Assembly: GCA_021234155.1 (NCBI GenBank)
Contig: JAJEKV010000065.1
Span: 7,527,333 to 7,591,332 of the forward strand
Direction of reading: 5' to 3'
DNA from: Isoetes taiwanensis
Lineage: Eukaryota; Streptophyta; Lycopodiopsida; Isoetales; Isoetaceae
Length of the DNA: 64,000 bases
The notes under the pieces are model-generated. The model saw nothing but the letters and a program-made list of their open reading frames with translations, had not been told where the DNA came from and searched no databases. Positions 53,946-64,000 of the stretch are shown piece by piece. A program made the position numbers and the translations under genes. Every line of letters starts with the position of its first letter. Within the stretch, counting starts at the first letter, position 1.

Positions 53946-54315
53946 CATTGATATAATCAGAGGCCTAGTTTCTACCGTCTGGGATGTCATTGCCAACACG
54001 AGTACCAACTACCCTAGATCCATATCTTCCTTATAAGTTTCATCTGGACTCAGTTCTTGCACTAATCTTGATATGGGAAAAATAAAATCATCGACAAGGT
54101 TAGGGGGTACATGATGTATGGTCTACATTTAAGTATGTAGTCATTATTCTCGAGTTAAATTTCACTCGGGAGATACTTGAGTTTCCACTTGCAAGGCTAA
54201 ATAACAATGATCAAGACTCGCCTAGCTTTCTATAACTAGAAATTAAAATTCGCCAACATAACTAATCTCGAATACCTAAGATTCGCCTACCATTCTAAAT
54301 TACACCTATGTAACA
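53946..54315. other. Unassigned DNA between inverted satellite fields
   Basis: No gene is seen. TACCTAAGATTCGCC and GACTCGCCTAG words recur at 54205-54290. The segment lies between a plus-oriented and a minus-oriented 19-bp field. Confidence 0.4.
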
Positions 54316-54500
54316 ACATGCCACGTAGGCTCTAATACGCCAACGTGGCTCCACCATGCCACCTAGGCTCTAACATGCCACCTAGGGTCAAGCATGCCAC
54401 ATCAGCTCCAACATGCCAAATACGCTCCAACATGTCAAGTTCTCTAACATGCCAATGTGGGTCAGGCATGGCATCTAGGCTCAAGCATGCCATCTAGGCA
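54316..54500 (-). repeat. 19-bp satellite field 2, opposite orientation
   Basis: ATGCCACCTAGGCTCTAAC, ATGCCACATCAGCTCCAAC and GCATGGCATCTAGGCTCAA are reverse complements of the field 1 units, about eight degraded copies. Together with field 1 it forms a large imperfect inverted structure around 54.1 kb. Confidence 0.75.
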
Positions 54501-54519
54501 CTCCGAGTGGGGATATGGC

Positions 54520-54561
54520 ACGTAAACCCTGTGCCTTGCTAGGTTATTGTAGGGTTTACGT
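54520..54561. repeat. Inverted repeat ACGTAAACCCT...AGGGTTTACGT
   Basis: Perfect 11-base arms (54520-54530 and 54551-54561) contain a telomere-like AAACCCT and its complement, with a 20-base loop. Confidence 0.7.
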
Positions 54562-56436
54562 TATGGAGGTCGGGCTTTGGTCCGTTGCACTTGGGACATG
54601 GTCGAAGCGCATTTCTTTATTGAAAACACGAGGCAGTAGAAATTGCAAGAATGGGGTTTTGATTTATTCTCCTCCTAGTTTTGCAATTAAAAGTGTAGAG
54701 CGCCTTATGCAGTAGCAAAATTGTTTGGGGTCACTCGAATTGGCGACTAGATCGAAACTCTGTTATTTCAGTTCTCATAGCTCCCCATGCATGTTTAGAA
54801 ATGGTCCACCTAGTTATCAAAGAAGTCGACCACGTATCAAAGAAGTCCATTCCGGAGCCTTTGTACTGCCCGAACTTGGGTTTCTACACGGTCGACTGCA
54901 GGACACTTTGCGGAGGGATATGTTCTCCCGGACAGATCTTGAATTTTCTTGAGCACCTTTCGAAGCAAGTTACTTGAATGGAGAATTCAGCGGTCGGATA
55001 GGAAGCCGGGTCCGGCAAAGGGAGGCATTGGCATTTGCCCTCGGGAGGAGCACCTTGCAGTAGGAAAGCACGCCTCGGTAAATCCAAACCCCATTTCGGT
55101 TTTTATTGCTTCTTGTTTTCAAGCTGCGGCTTCTCGACCATGTCTCAAGTGCTGGCCGGAATAAAACTTCGACCTCCATAACGTAAACCCTACAATAACC
55201 TGTAGCGCATTGGGGTTTCGTTTTGGAGGCCATACCCTAGCCGATTGGACCGAGGATCTTGCACAATGTCATGAGGTAGTGGGAGGGCATTGGCCTTGAG
55301 GCGGAGCCCTAAAACCTTCGAGGAAGAAGTTCGTCCCAAAGGTCCTCTCTAGAGGGTCCCAGCCTGAACAGGCAATTCTCCCACCGGGCCGTGATCCTAC
55401 TATAGCGGACTTCGAAACATTGGCATTACCACGGAGACCAAGTTTCGTGGGCAGAAGACCACCCTGCTCGAGGCGCCAAAGTAGCTCATGTCCAACACGT
55501 TCAGTAGTGAATTGGCCTTAGCGGAGGGTGCGAGAATCTTGCCACCATGTAGAGGGTTAGTGTTTCTTTCTTTGCAAAAAATGTTAACTTGGTCCCTAGG
55601 GTAATTTCATTTGTTCCGGACGACATGGCGAAGTCAAATCTCCATTGAGACCTTTGTCTTTGCTTGCGACGACAAAACACTTGGGTTTCTACGGTCATTG
55701 CAGGGACACTTTGAGGGATATGTTCTCGGACGGATCTTGAATTTTCTTGAGCACACTTTCGAAGCAAGTTACTTGAATGGAGAATTCAGCGATTAGGATA
55801 GGATAACGGGTTCGGGGAAGGGAGGCATTGGCATTTGCCCTCCGGGAGGAACGGTAGGAAAGCATGGTAAATCAAACCCCATTTCGGCGGTTTCTATTGC
55901 TTCTTGTTTTCAAGCTACTGACTTCTCGACCATGTCTCAAGTGCAAGAATAAAACTCGACCTCCATAATGTAAACCCTACAATAACCTAGCCTTCTTGGG
56001 GTTTCGTTCTGGAGGCCATACCTAACCCGATTGGACGGGATCTTGCACAATGTCATGAGGTAGTGGGAGGCATTGATGCGGAAGATGGAGCCCTAAAACC
56101 TTCTAGAAGAAGTTCGTCCCAAAAGGTCCCTCTGGAGGGTCCTTGGCCGCAGACGGGCAACTCTCCCACCGGGAGGCGTGATCGACTACGCCCAGCGGAC
56201 CGAAACATCGACATTACCACAGGAGACCAAGTTTCGTGGGCGAAGACCACCCACTGCTCTCGGGCGCCAAAGTAGCTCATGTCCAACACGTTCGTAGTGA
56301 ATTGGCCTTAGTGAAGGGAGTCACGGAAAAGCATCTTCTTGGGGGATTCGACCCCATCTCGGGCATGGTCCCCGAGCATACAGAGAACTCCATGCAAAGT
56401 TTTAGGATGTGTGAGTCTCGTCTTGGCCTTTCGAGA

Positions 56437-56476
56437 TGTAAACCCTAGCAAACCCTAGGGTTTGATAGGGTTTACA
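56437..56476. repeat. 40-bp palindrome centred on AAACCCTAGGGTTT
   Basis: Two 20-base arms without a loop, TGTAAACCCTAGCAAACCCT and its complement, differ in one pair. The centre is a head-to-head telomere-like junction. A related palindrome lies at 56742-56779. Confidence 0.8.
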
Positions 56477-56741
56477 TTCTAGGGATGCTTTAGATGACCC
56501 GGAGGGCCTAGGATCGGCGTGGAATACCCGTCTTTGGATTACCCTCATGGCTTTGGGAGACGAGCCAATTTTTCGGTGCGACATACCTTTCGGAGACTCC
56601 CTTCACAAGCCCCTTTCCGGTGAAGGGTGCGGAAAAGCATATCTTTGAGGGATTTGACCCATCTCGGGCATGGTCCCCGAGCATACAGAGAGAACTCCAT
56701 GCAAAGTTTGGGATGTGTTAGTCTCGTCTTGGCCTTCGAGA

Positions 56742-56779
56742 TGTAAACCCTACCAAACCCTAGGGTTTGGTAGGATTAC
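56742..56779. repeat. Second AAACCCTAGGGTTT palindrome
   Basis: TGTAAACCCTACCAAACCCT is followed by AGGGTTTGGTAGGATTAC. The inner pair mismatched in the 56437 copy is matched here (ACC/GGT), while one outer base is lost. It closes the repeat shared by both copies (GTCTCGTCTTGGCCTT before it). Confidence 0.75.
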
Positions 56780-59690
56780 GATACAGGGGATGCTCCTCAC
56801 GATCAAGAGGGCCGTGGAACTTGTCCCCTAGGGTAATTTTTGGCGTTCGGATGACATGGAGAGGTCGGATCGCCAATCAGGGGCCTCCTCCATGCCCCAA
56901 AAAATCAAAAACGTGGTCTAAACCTGTCGGGGGGCCAATGGTGGCCATCCCAATCAAAAATCAGTGTCTAAAGCTCACGGGAAATACGGGGATTTTTTTC
57001 AGCTCGGGGCCACTTGGCAAGCCGGTGGCTGAAAACCATGATTTTTCGCCCCATGCATTAATCATGAATTTCGGATCATAAACACAAAGAAAGCCACGGA
57101 TAAAAATCCGGGTCTCGAAAAAAGGTGAAATCTTGGCGGGATGTGCGGCATAGCCTTTACACGCAAGAAGAAAATGCTGCGGCAATAGAAGCCTGGCGGA
57201 GGCATGAGGCGAAGCTTCGAGCCAACCCCTTAGGAGGCCAAGGTCCATGGCGTCCCTTTTGGGCGGTGGAGCTAGCTTTGCTTCTCGGTGGTCACATGTA
57301 TACCACCTAGAGTCCTAGTGCTGCTATTCTCACTTCGATCTTCTACCGGGGCCTCGGGGGTGACCCCAAGTATCTTGTTCTGAGGCTAGTCCAGTGGGGG
57401 GTGAGGGGCCGGGCTGGACCCCACTCGAGGCCCGAAGCTGGCTCGCCAATGGACCCGAACATCCCCATTACCTAGGAGACCAAGTTTCGTGAGAAGACCA
57501 CCCCCTCTCCAAGAAACGCCAAAGTAGGTCGTTTACTACACACTTGTAGTCAATTGGCATGGAGGTGGATCTTTGAATACCTCTAGTGGGGGTAAGTGAT
57601 TGATCCTCTGGGAAAACGGTAGTGGAACTTGTCCTCTAGGGTAATTTCGGCGTTCAGGGCGATGTGGAGAGGTCGGATCATGTCAGGGCCTCCTCCATGC
57701 CCCAAAAAATCGAAAACGTGGTCTAAACCTGTCGGGGCCAGCGGTGGCCATCCCAATAAAAATCGAGGGTCTAAAGCTCGCAGAAAAATACCGGGGGATT
57801 TTCCATGCTCTCATGGCCACTTGGAAAGCCAGCTGGCTGAAAATCAGGATTTTCTTTGCCCCATGCATTAATTATGAATTTCCGGAGCATAAACACAAAA
57901 AAAACACGGATAAAAATCGGGTCTCGAAAAAGGTGAAATCTTGGCGGGATATGCAACATGGCTGCACATGCAGCAAGAAAATGCAGCAGCAATAGAAGCA
58001 CAAGCGGAGAGGCATGAGGCGAGCTTAGAGCCAACCCCCTTTCGGAGGCCACCGGGGTCCGGTTAGCGTCCTCTTGGCGGTGGAGCTAGCTTTTTCTTCT
58101 CCGTGGTCACATGTATACCACCTAGCAGTCCTAGTGCTGCTATTCTCACTTCAATCTTCTACGGGTCCTCGGGGTGAACCCCAAGTATCTTGTTCTGAGG
58201 CTAGTCAAGGCCGAGGGGGAGGGCTGGTGGACCCCCACTCCGGAGCAGAGGCTGGCTCCAATGGACCGGAACATCCCCATTACCTAGGGGACCAAGTTTA
58301 GGTGGGCAGAAGACCACCCCCTCTCAAGAAGCGCCAAAGTAGGTCGTTTACTACACACTTGTAGTCAATTGGCATGGAGGTGGATCTTTGAATACCTCCT
58401 AGTGAGGGTAAGTGATTGATCCCCAGGAAAAGGCTTCATGGTGGAACTTGTCCCCTAGGGTAATTTCGCCGTTCGGACGGCGCGGCGAGGTCGGATCGCC
58501 AATCGGGGGCCTCCTCCATGCCCCAAAATCGAAAGCGTGGTCTAAACCACATCAAGGCCAGCGGTGGCCATCCCAATAAAAATCGAGGGTCTAAAACTCA
58601 TCCGAAATACCGGGGATTTTCCTATACTCTCGGGGCCCTTGGCAAGCCAGCTGGCTGAAAACCAGGATTTTTCCTGCCCCATGCATTAATTATGAATTTT
58701 CGAGACATAAACACAAAGAAAAGCCTGGATAAAAATTCGGGTCTCGAAAAAGGTGAAATCTTGGCGGGATGTGCAGCATGACGCTGCACACGCAAAGAAA
58801 ATGCACGGCAATGGAAGCACAAAGCGGAGGCATGAGGCGAGCTTAGGAGCCAACCCCTTAGGAGACCACTTGGGGTGGTAGCGTCCTACTAGGTAGTGGA
58901 GCTAGCTTTGCTTCTCCGTGGTCACATGTATACCACCTAGCAGTTCTAGTGCTGCTATTCTCACTTCAATCTTCTACAGGGGCCTCGGGGTGAACCCCAA
59001 GTATCTTGTTCTCCCATGAGGCTAGTCAAAGGCGTGGGAGGGGGTTTGGACCCCACTCGGGCAAGGCTGGCTCCGCCAATGGACCGGAACATCTCCATTA
59101 CCTAGGGGACCAAGTTTAGGTGGGCGGAAGACCACCCCTCTCCAAGCGCCAAAGTAGGTCGTTTACTACACACTTGTAGTCAATTGGCATGGAGGTGGAT
59201 CTTTGAATACCTCCTAGTGAGGGTAAGTGATTGATCCCACAGGAAAACTTCCGTGGAACTTGTCCCTAGGGTAATTTCGCCGTTCGGACGACAGCGGGCG
59301 AGTCGGATCGCCAATCGGGGCCTCCTCCATGCCCCAAAAATCGAAAGCGTGGTCTAAACCTTGTCGGGGCCAGCGGCGGCCATCCCAATAAAAAATCGAG
59401 GGTCTAAAACTCATCCAGGAAATGGGGATTTTCCTATACTCTCGGGGCCACTTGGCAAGCCAGCTGGCTGAAAACCAGGATTTTTCCACGCCCCATGCAT
59501 TAATTATGAATTTCCGGGAGCATAAACACAAAGAAAAGCCGGATAAAAATCCGGGTCTCGAAAAAAAAGGTGAAATCTTGGCGGGATGTGCGACATGACG
59601 CTGCATCACATGAAGAAAATGCACCAGCATATATACCTTTCGGAGACTCCCTTCACAAGAAAGGGGCGGTCGAGGTGCTGCACCCCGCCG
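56761..59690 (+). repeat. 812-bp tandem array (type D), about 3.6 copies
   Basis: The landmark GGAACTTGTCCCCTAGGGTA recurs near 56816, 57629, 58443 and 59252 (spacing 813, 814, 809). Units share TCCTCCATGCCCCAAAAAATC, CCATGCATTAATTATGAATT, ATGAGGCGAAGCTT-type and CGCCAAAGTAGGTCGTTTAC words. The last word and TTGTAGTCAATTGGCATGGAGG are reverse complements of the B junction, so D is an inverted, diverged relative. A minus-strand frame with AHPAKISPF and KFIINAWG is seen in all copies, but only because the DNA is repeated. I do not call it a gene. Confidence 0.8.
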
Positions 59691-59729
59691 GTGTTTGCGG
59701 CACATCAAGGTCCATGTCACCATCATCTA

Positions 59730-59850
59730 GCCATGTCACCTAAAATTTGCCAACATCACCCAATGAAAAGACCAAAGATGGACATCTTTGGTTTTAACCT
59801 AGTCAAAACTTGACCTCCTTACTTGGCATGCCATGTCACCACTTGGGGTG
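59730..59850 (-). repeat. Right copy of the ~115-bp inverted duplication
   Basis: This is the reverse complement of 53290-53425: GCCATGTCACCTAAAATTTG, CCAAAGATGGACATCTTTGG, CTAGTCAAAACTTGACCT, TTGGCATGCCATGTCACCA. CCAAAGATGGACATCTTTGG is nearly a perfect palindrome. It lies 6.3 kb from its partner and again is followed by the 19-bp satellite. Confidence 0.75.
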
Positions 59851-61372
59851 CCTAGGTGGCATGCTTGAGACTAGGTGGCATGCCGAGCCACCTTGGCATG
59901 TTGGAGCATGTTGGATGGCATGTTGGAGCCACCTTGGCATGTTTGGACCCGCATGTTGGCATTATGGAGTCCACGTGGCATGTTTGAGCCACCTTGGCAT
60001 GTTGGAGCCTAGGTGGCATGTTTGAGCCCACCTTGGCATGTTTGAGCCACCGGCATGTTTGAGCAAGGTTGGAGCATGGGTGGCATGTTGGGAACCTAGA
60101 TGGCATGTTTGAGCCACCTAGGAATGTTGGAGCCTAGGTGGCATGTTGGAGCCCAGCGTGGCATATTTGAGCCACCTTGGCAAGTTGGACATAGGTGGTA
60201 TGTTGGAGCGTGGCATGTTTGAGAACGCGTTGGAGCCTAGGTGGCATGTTTGAGCCACCTTGGCATGTTTGAGCCTAGGTGGCATGTTGGAGCCACCTTG
60301 GCATGTTGGAACCACCTTGGCATGTTTGAGCCTAGGTGGCATGTTTGAGCCACCTTGGCATGTTGGAGCCAACGTGGCATGTTTGAGCCACCTTGGCATG
60401 TTTGAGCACGCGTTGGAGCCTGGGTGGCATGTTTGAGCCACCTTGGCATGTTGGAGCCACCTTGGCATGTTGGAGCCTAGGTGGCATGTTGGAGACCACG
60501 TGGCATGTTTGAGCCACCTTGGCATGTTTGAGCCTAGGTGGCATGTTGGAGCCTTTGTGGCATGTTTGAGCCACCTTGGCATGTTGGAGCCCACGTGGCA
60601 TTTTTGAGCCACCTTGGCAAGTTGGAGCATAGGTGGCATGTTTGAGCCAGCGTGGCATGTTTGAGCATGTTGGAGCCTAGGTGGCATGTTGGAGCCACCT
60701 TGGGCGCGTGGCATGTTGGAGCCCGTGGCATGTTTGAGCCTAGGTGGCAGGTTAGAGCCACGGTGGCATGTTGGAGCCTAGGTGGCATGTTTGAGCCAAC
60801 TTGGCATATTTAAGCCTAGGTGGCATGTTGTGAGCCACCTTGGCATGTTGGAGGCTAGGTGGCATGGTGGAGCCCGTGGCATGTTTGAGCCACCTTGGCA
60901 TGTTTGAGCCTAGGTGGCATGTTGGAGCCTAGGTGGCATGTTTGAGCCCACCTTGGCATGTTTGAGCCCACGGCATGTTTGAGCCCTAGGTGGCATGTTG
61001 GGAGCCCTGGGTGGCATGTTTGAGCCACCTTGGCATGTTTGAGCCTAGGTGGCATGTTGGAGCCACCTTGGCATGTTGAACCTAAGTGAGCTGCATCGCA
61101 TGTTTGAGCCTATGTGGCATGTTTGAGCACCCTAGGAATGTTGGAGCCCTAGGTGGCATGTTGGAACCACGTGGCATATTTGAGCCACCTTGGCAGGTTG
61201 GAGCATAGGTGGCATGTTGGGACTGCGTGGCATGTTTGAGCACGTTGGAGCCCTAGGTGGCATGTTTGAGCCATTTTGTCATGTTGGAGCCTAGGTGGCA
61301 TGTTGGAGCCACCTTGGCATGTTTGAACCTAGGTGGCATGTTAGAGCCACCTTGGCATGTTGGTGCCCACGT
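59851..61372 (+). repeat. 19-bp satellite field 3 (about 75-80 monomers)
   Basis: This is the longest field of GGCATGTTTGAGCCACCTT/GGCATGTTGGAGCCTAGGT, in plus orientation, with dimer (38-bp) and partly 57-bp regularity. AGGTGGCATG and CACCTTGGCATG alternate as links. Segments such as GAGCACGCGTTGGAGCC recur about every 190 bp (60225, 60408), hinting at a longer period. Minus-strand frames up to 198 residues (60118-60714) repeat SNMPRWLKHA-type units and are explained by the tandem structure. Confidence 0.85.
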
Positions 61373-61429
61373 TATGCAAAAATAGGTGTTAAGTAATTGA
61401 AGTAGTTGAAGTAACTTGTGTTACATGGA

Positions 61430-61980
61430 ATACTAGTATAAGAACATGTGATGTGCACGTGCATCACATATAGCAAATCAAGTACTTGGTCCTACCACTA
61501 TAAAGACGTGATATGGAAGGATAGGACATGTAGAGAATCAAGTACTCTTTCCTACTTCTATAAAGACATGTGAGAATAGAAGTATTACACATGTCGTAAT
61601 TCATGTATTCTTTCCTACAATGCCTTAGCAAATAAAGTACTCTGTCCTACTACTATAAAGACATGTGACATGGAAGCATATGACATGTAGAGAATCAAAT
61701 ATTCTTCCGACTTCTATAAAGACATGTGACAGCAGAAGTATTACACATAAATAATTCATGTATTCTTTTCCTACAATGCCTTAGCAAATAAAAGTACTTT
61801 GTCCTACTACTAAAGACATGTGAATGGAAGTATAGGACATGTAGAGAATCAAATATTCTTTCCTACATCTATAAAGACATGTGACAATAGAATTATTATT
61901 AGACATGTAGAAATTCAAGTACTCTTTCCTACAGTGGATTGTATTATAAAATGACATGTCACAATAGAAGAAACTACAAA
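61430..61980 (+). repeat. ~140-170-bp tandem repeats (three to four copies)
   Basis: GTAGAGAATCAA recurs at about 61530, 61697 and 61839. Each unit has TTCCTAC-TCTATAAAGACATG, TAGAAGTATTACACAT, ATTCATGTATTCTTT and CAATGCCTTAGCAAATAAA. TATAAAGACATGTGA words also recur inside units. No coding capacity is seen. Confidence 0.75.
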
Positions 61981-61984
61981 ACAA

Positions 61985-62300
61985 CAGTGGATGTTTTAGT
62001 CCACTGAAAAAAGAACACCATTATCGAATTCAAAACCATACCTTCACAAATCCCACATGTTGGGATTCTTTGAAAACTGGGACATGTAGACCTACCAAAA
62101 CCGATGTTTTCAACAGTGGACCAAAGACAGGGTGAGTGTAAAGGAAGTCGCGACGTGACACAAACCTAGGGTTTGATGATGTGCCACACGCAGCGTAGGG
62201 TTTTTCATGATGTGGCACTAAAAATGCCGATATGGGATAATTTAGGGTTGATTGTATGACATGATACATGGCGATAATATGGCAACCTAGAGTTCGATAT
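61985..62300. repeat. Small inverted repeats and relative of the 50.2-kb foldback
   Basis: CAGTGGATGTTTTAGTCCACTG (61985-62006) has perfect 7-base arms. ACAGTGGACCAAAG near 62113 repeats one arm. CCTAGGGTTTGATGATGTGCCACACGCA (62166-62193) matches the right arm and flank of the 50218-50290 foldback, and a GTAGGG...CATGATGTGGCACT piece follows. The block looks like a degraded copy of the same small element. Confidence 0.6.
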
Positions 62301-64000
62301 GCACCCCATACATATATCTGAGATACTTTTCTAATATAAATAAGAAGATAAGAATATAAATTTAGGTATTTATTCAAAGACACTTGTTCAAAGCTTTTCT
62401 CTCGCTAATTCTCGTTATGTTCAAATTAATATATATAGTCATGGCGGGAGGCTCAATTCTTAGCAGTCTTCCTCATTGTGGCCCTCTTTTCTGCTGATGC
62501 AATATTCATGGCGTTATCGTCTTCCCCTCCCCGGTCAAGGCGGTCAAGGCTGCCCGATAAGTCTGCGGGGGGCTCATTGGTGGCACATTTCAACCATGAA
62601 AATACTATTTTTCATCTGTATGGTTTGTAAAGTATCATTCTATTATTGCAACCAATATCATTCATGGTTATCAAATGTTTCTCTCACAATTTCTTTTGAT
62701 CTAGGTGTGCTTTTTTTCGATGAATAGAGGTAATAATCGTAGAGGAGAATGAGCGAACTTTAGCGTAAGTATTTATATAGTTTTATTATACCCTTTACCC
62801 TCTAATTAGGTATGTGAGTTTATGCATGGAGTTTTAATTTGTTGTGTAGATGAAAGGGACGAGTTTAGAGAAAATAGGAGGAGGACTTCCGCGAGATAGG
62901 GGCAATCGTCTTTGATGTTGAAGAAGCCAACCTCCACTGCCACTACACCACCAGGGTTTGGGTATTAAGATAGCTTTTATAAAAATAATAAATAAATGAA
63001 TTGTTTTTGCATGATATTTATGCCTCTCACTCCTCCTCGCCTTTCCTCGCAAAACATGTCTCGGCGAGAGAGACCAAATTGCAGCATATTTTGCCTCTTT
63101 GACACCAACGCAAGTTAGGCAGCCTCTCGCCCTATTCTCCAACGACATAGTGTTGATTATCCTCCACGTTCTCGCGAGAATATCGAGATCGCTAGGCGTA
63201 GTATGGACTCCGTTCTAGGCAAGAGAGGCGGAGCAGTTTTTCTAATACAAGGAACTTGGAGGCGATTTCAACAGTAAATATATATCCACTACATTACCAA
63301 ACATTTCTTTGGTTGCAAACATGTTAAAGATGCTCATTCTCTCTTTACTTCCCGAGTCAAGAAGTAGTGGAGCAACAGACTCACTACGTTCAAGATCGCT
63401 GATCATCATCATTGGGGTTCGGGATCAAGAAGAACATCGTCAATCGCTGACTTGGAGAGGGAAGGATCCAGACGGCGCCCACATGTCATGAAGAAGAAGC
63501 GTCCATTTCGCTTTGTTTTAGACACGTAAAAGTCCATGGGTGATTTGGCCCCGAATATACCCGACTATCATATTAATAATAATTTTTGATGTAAGTTATG
63601 TGAACATATTATTTAAGATATCAACCTTAAATATTAGTACTTTGTCATCTAAATTTGTTGTTTTGTTCATTCTCTTCACTTAGAATACATTGTAAAAGTG
63701 CTCAAAAGGTTCTTAATGGGGCCGGGATATGTATATTGGACGGGTAGACATAAACACGCTTTTATATACCCACCATTTATGCTTGAGGGGCTCTTCCTAA
63801 GAAGGATGATGAGGGGAAGTGTCTTTATACTACGAGGAGGGACGCGGTCACAAATAATATCTCTCGTTTATGGCCTCCCCGGTATAGAGGGAGGGGTTGG
63901 CGCATGACCAACGGAAATAGGAGTCAAAAATAAAATGAAACAAGAGTTTCCCGGAGATAGAAAAAGCAAAAAGCGCGAACTGGAAGAAGCTCTACCGATG
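62301..64000. other. End of window: unassigned DNA with short plus-strand ORFs
   Basis: Frames at 62476-62727 (83 residues), 63309-63491 (60 residues, LPESRSSGATDSLRSRS) and 63698-63907 (69 residues, GPGYVYWTGRHKHAFIYPPF) have no recognised domain. The last two lie on the same strand and could be parts of a broken gene running past the window edge. No repeat family from elsewhere in the window is recognised here. Confidence 0.3.

Larger units (their letters stand above)
54501..56760 (-). repeat. Diverged B-type satellite relatives in inverted orientation (type C)
   Basis: Read on the minus strand, blocks match B units of 39-44 kb: GAGCTACTTTGGCGC (56266), GGTGGTCTTC, ACGAAACTTGG, TAATGTCGATGTTTCGGTCC. 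On the plus strand CCCTAGGGTAATTTC (55598) is the complement of the B word GAAATTACCCTAGGG. Two ~800-bp repeats are visible (about 54880-55640 and 55700-56330), sharing ATTTTCTTGAGCAC, CGAAGCAAGTTACTTGAATG and GGCATTGGCATTTGCCC. Open frames are not conserved between copies. No gene is supported. Confidence 0.6.

Noticed and set aside
56961-59726. Minus-strand frame with AHPAKISPF...KFIINAWG found in all type D units
   Set aside because: Recurrence comes from the 812-bp tandem duplication. The frame is shifted or cut in different places in each unit, with no sign of selection on protein.
60118-60788. 198-aa and shorter ORFs made of SNMPRWLKHA/QTCHLG repeats
   Set aside because: They follow from a 19-bp tandem repeat lacking stop words in that strand; several frames are open and the peptide repeats exactly with the DNA.
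1-64000. CRISPR array or prokaryotic operon
   Set aside because: The regular short repeats (19 bp, 57 bp, 295 bp) lack unique spacers of constant length, and all recognised proteins are plant transposon families.

Overview
The window looks like repeat-dominated nuclear DNA from a large-genome land plant. Evidence: an interstitial Arabidopsis-type telomere repeat (TTTAGGG, 12.45-12.50 kb), plant Ty1/Copia and Ty3/gypsy Tat-like retrotransposon proteins, and a plant CACTA (En/Spm) TNP2 transposase with its DUF4218 and DUF4216 domains. I cannot name the species; a fern, lycophyte or gymnosperm is as plausible as an angiosperm. No intact host gene with full support is visible. Almost every recognisable protein is broken by small indels. 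Near-identical repeat copies also differ by small changes that often sit in CG or CTG/CAG contexts, so part of the damage may be residual long-read error rather than biological decay.

Layout. 1-7302: about 5.4 tandem units of ~1.3 kb, most carrying the tail of a Copia RNase H, a polypurine tract and LTR-like sequence. 7303-18370: a CACTA-like region. It holds GACGC/GTCGC-rich blocks (7.3-7.9, 11.3-11.85, 18.3-18.4 kb), fragments of an SNF2-family ATPase on the minus strand (8.0-10.0 kb) interrupted by an unknown plus-strand ORF, a dense cluster of perfect heat-shock-element motifs (9352-9465), a TATA box at 11858, and a decayed TNP2 gene (13.9-17.4 kb). 18380-44900: a higher-order satellite. 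Type A units (~1.37 kb) contain three ~295-bp modules plus a ~490-bp spacer; type B units (~1.1 kb, 39.4-43.9 kb) share a module and the A spacer but carry a different ~600-bp block. The array is split by a complete 12.2-kb Tat-like LTR retrotransposon on the minus strand (23302-35469) with 2.4-kb LTRs and a GGGGT target-site duplication.

45.9-50.3 kb repeats the design of the CACTA region: a cluster of ACGTCGCATGCGACGT palindromes, an ~800-bp pyrimidine tract that looks like an intron, a tandem array of a conserved small hairpin (also present at 12.2-12.4 kb), and a kinase-fold gene that has lost its catalytic residues. 50.3-53.3 kb is AT-rich with little recognisable. 53.3-61.4 kb holds 19-bp GGCATGTTKGAGCC satellites, two inverted copies of a ~115-bp segment 6.3 kb apart, and diverged, inverted relatives of the B satellite (54.5-56.7 kb, and an 812-bp tandem array at 56.76-59.7 kb). 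61.4-62.3 kb has small tandem and inverted repeats; the last 1.7 kb has only unassigned short ORFs.

The points most worth following up are the RNase H-like domain upstream of the reverse transcriptase in the Tat-like element, the antisense ORF between its integrase and 3' LTR, the heat-shock-element cluster beside captured SNF2 fragments, and the second transposon-like unit that appears to carry a pseudokinase.
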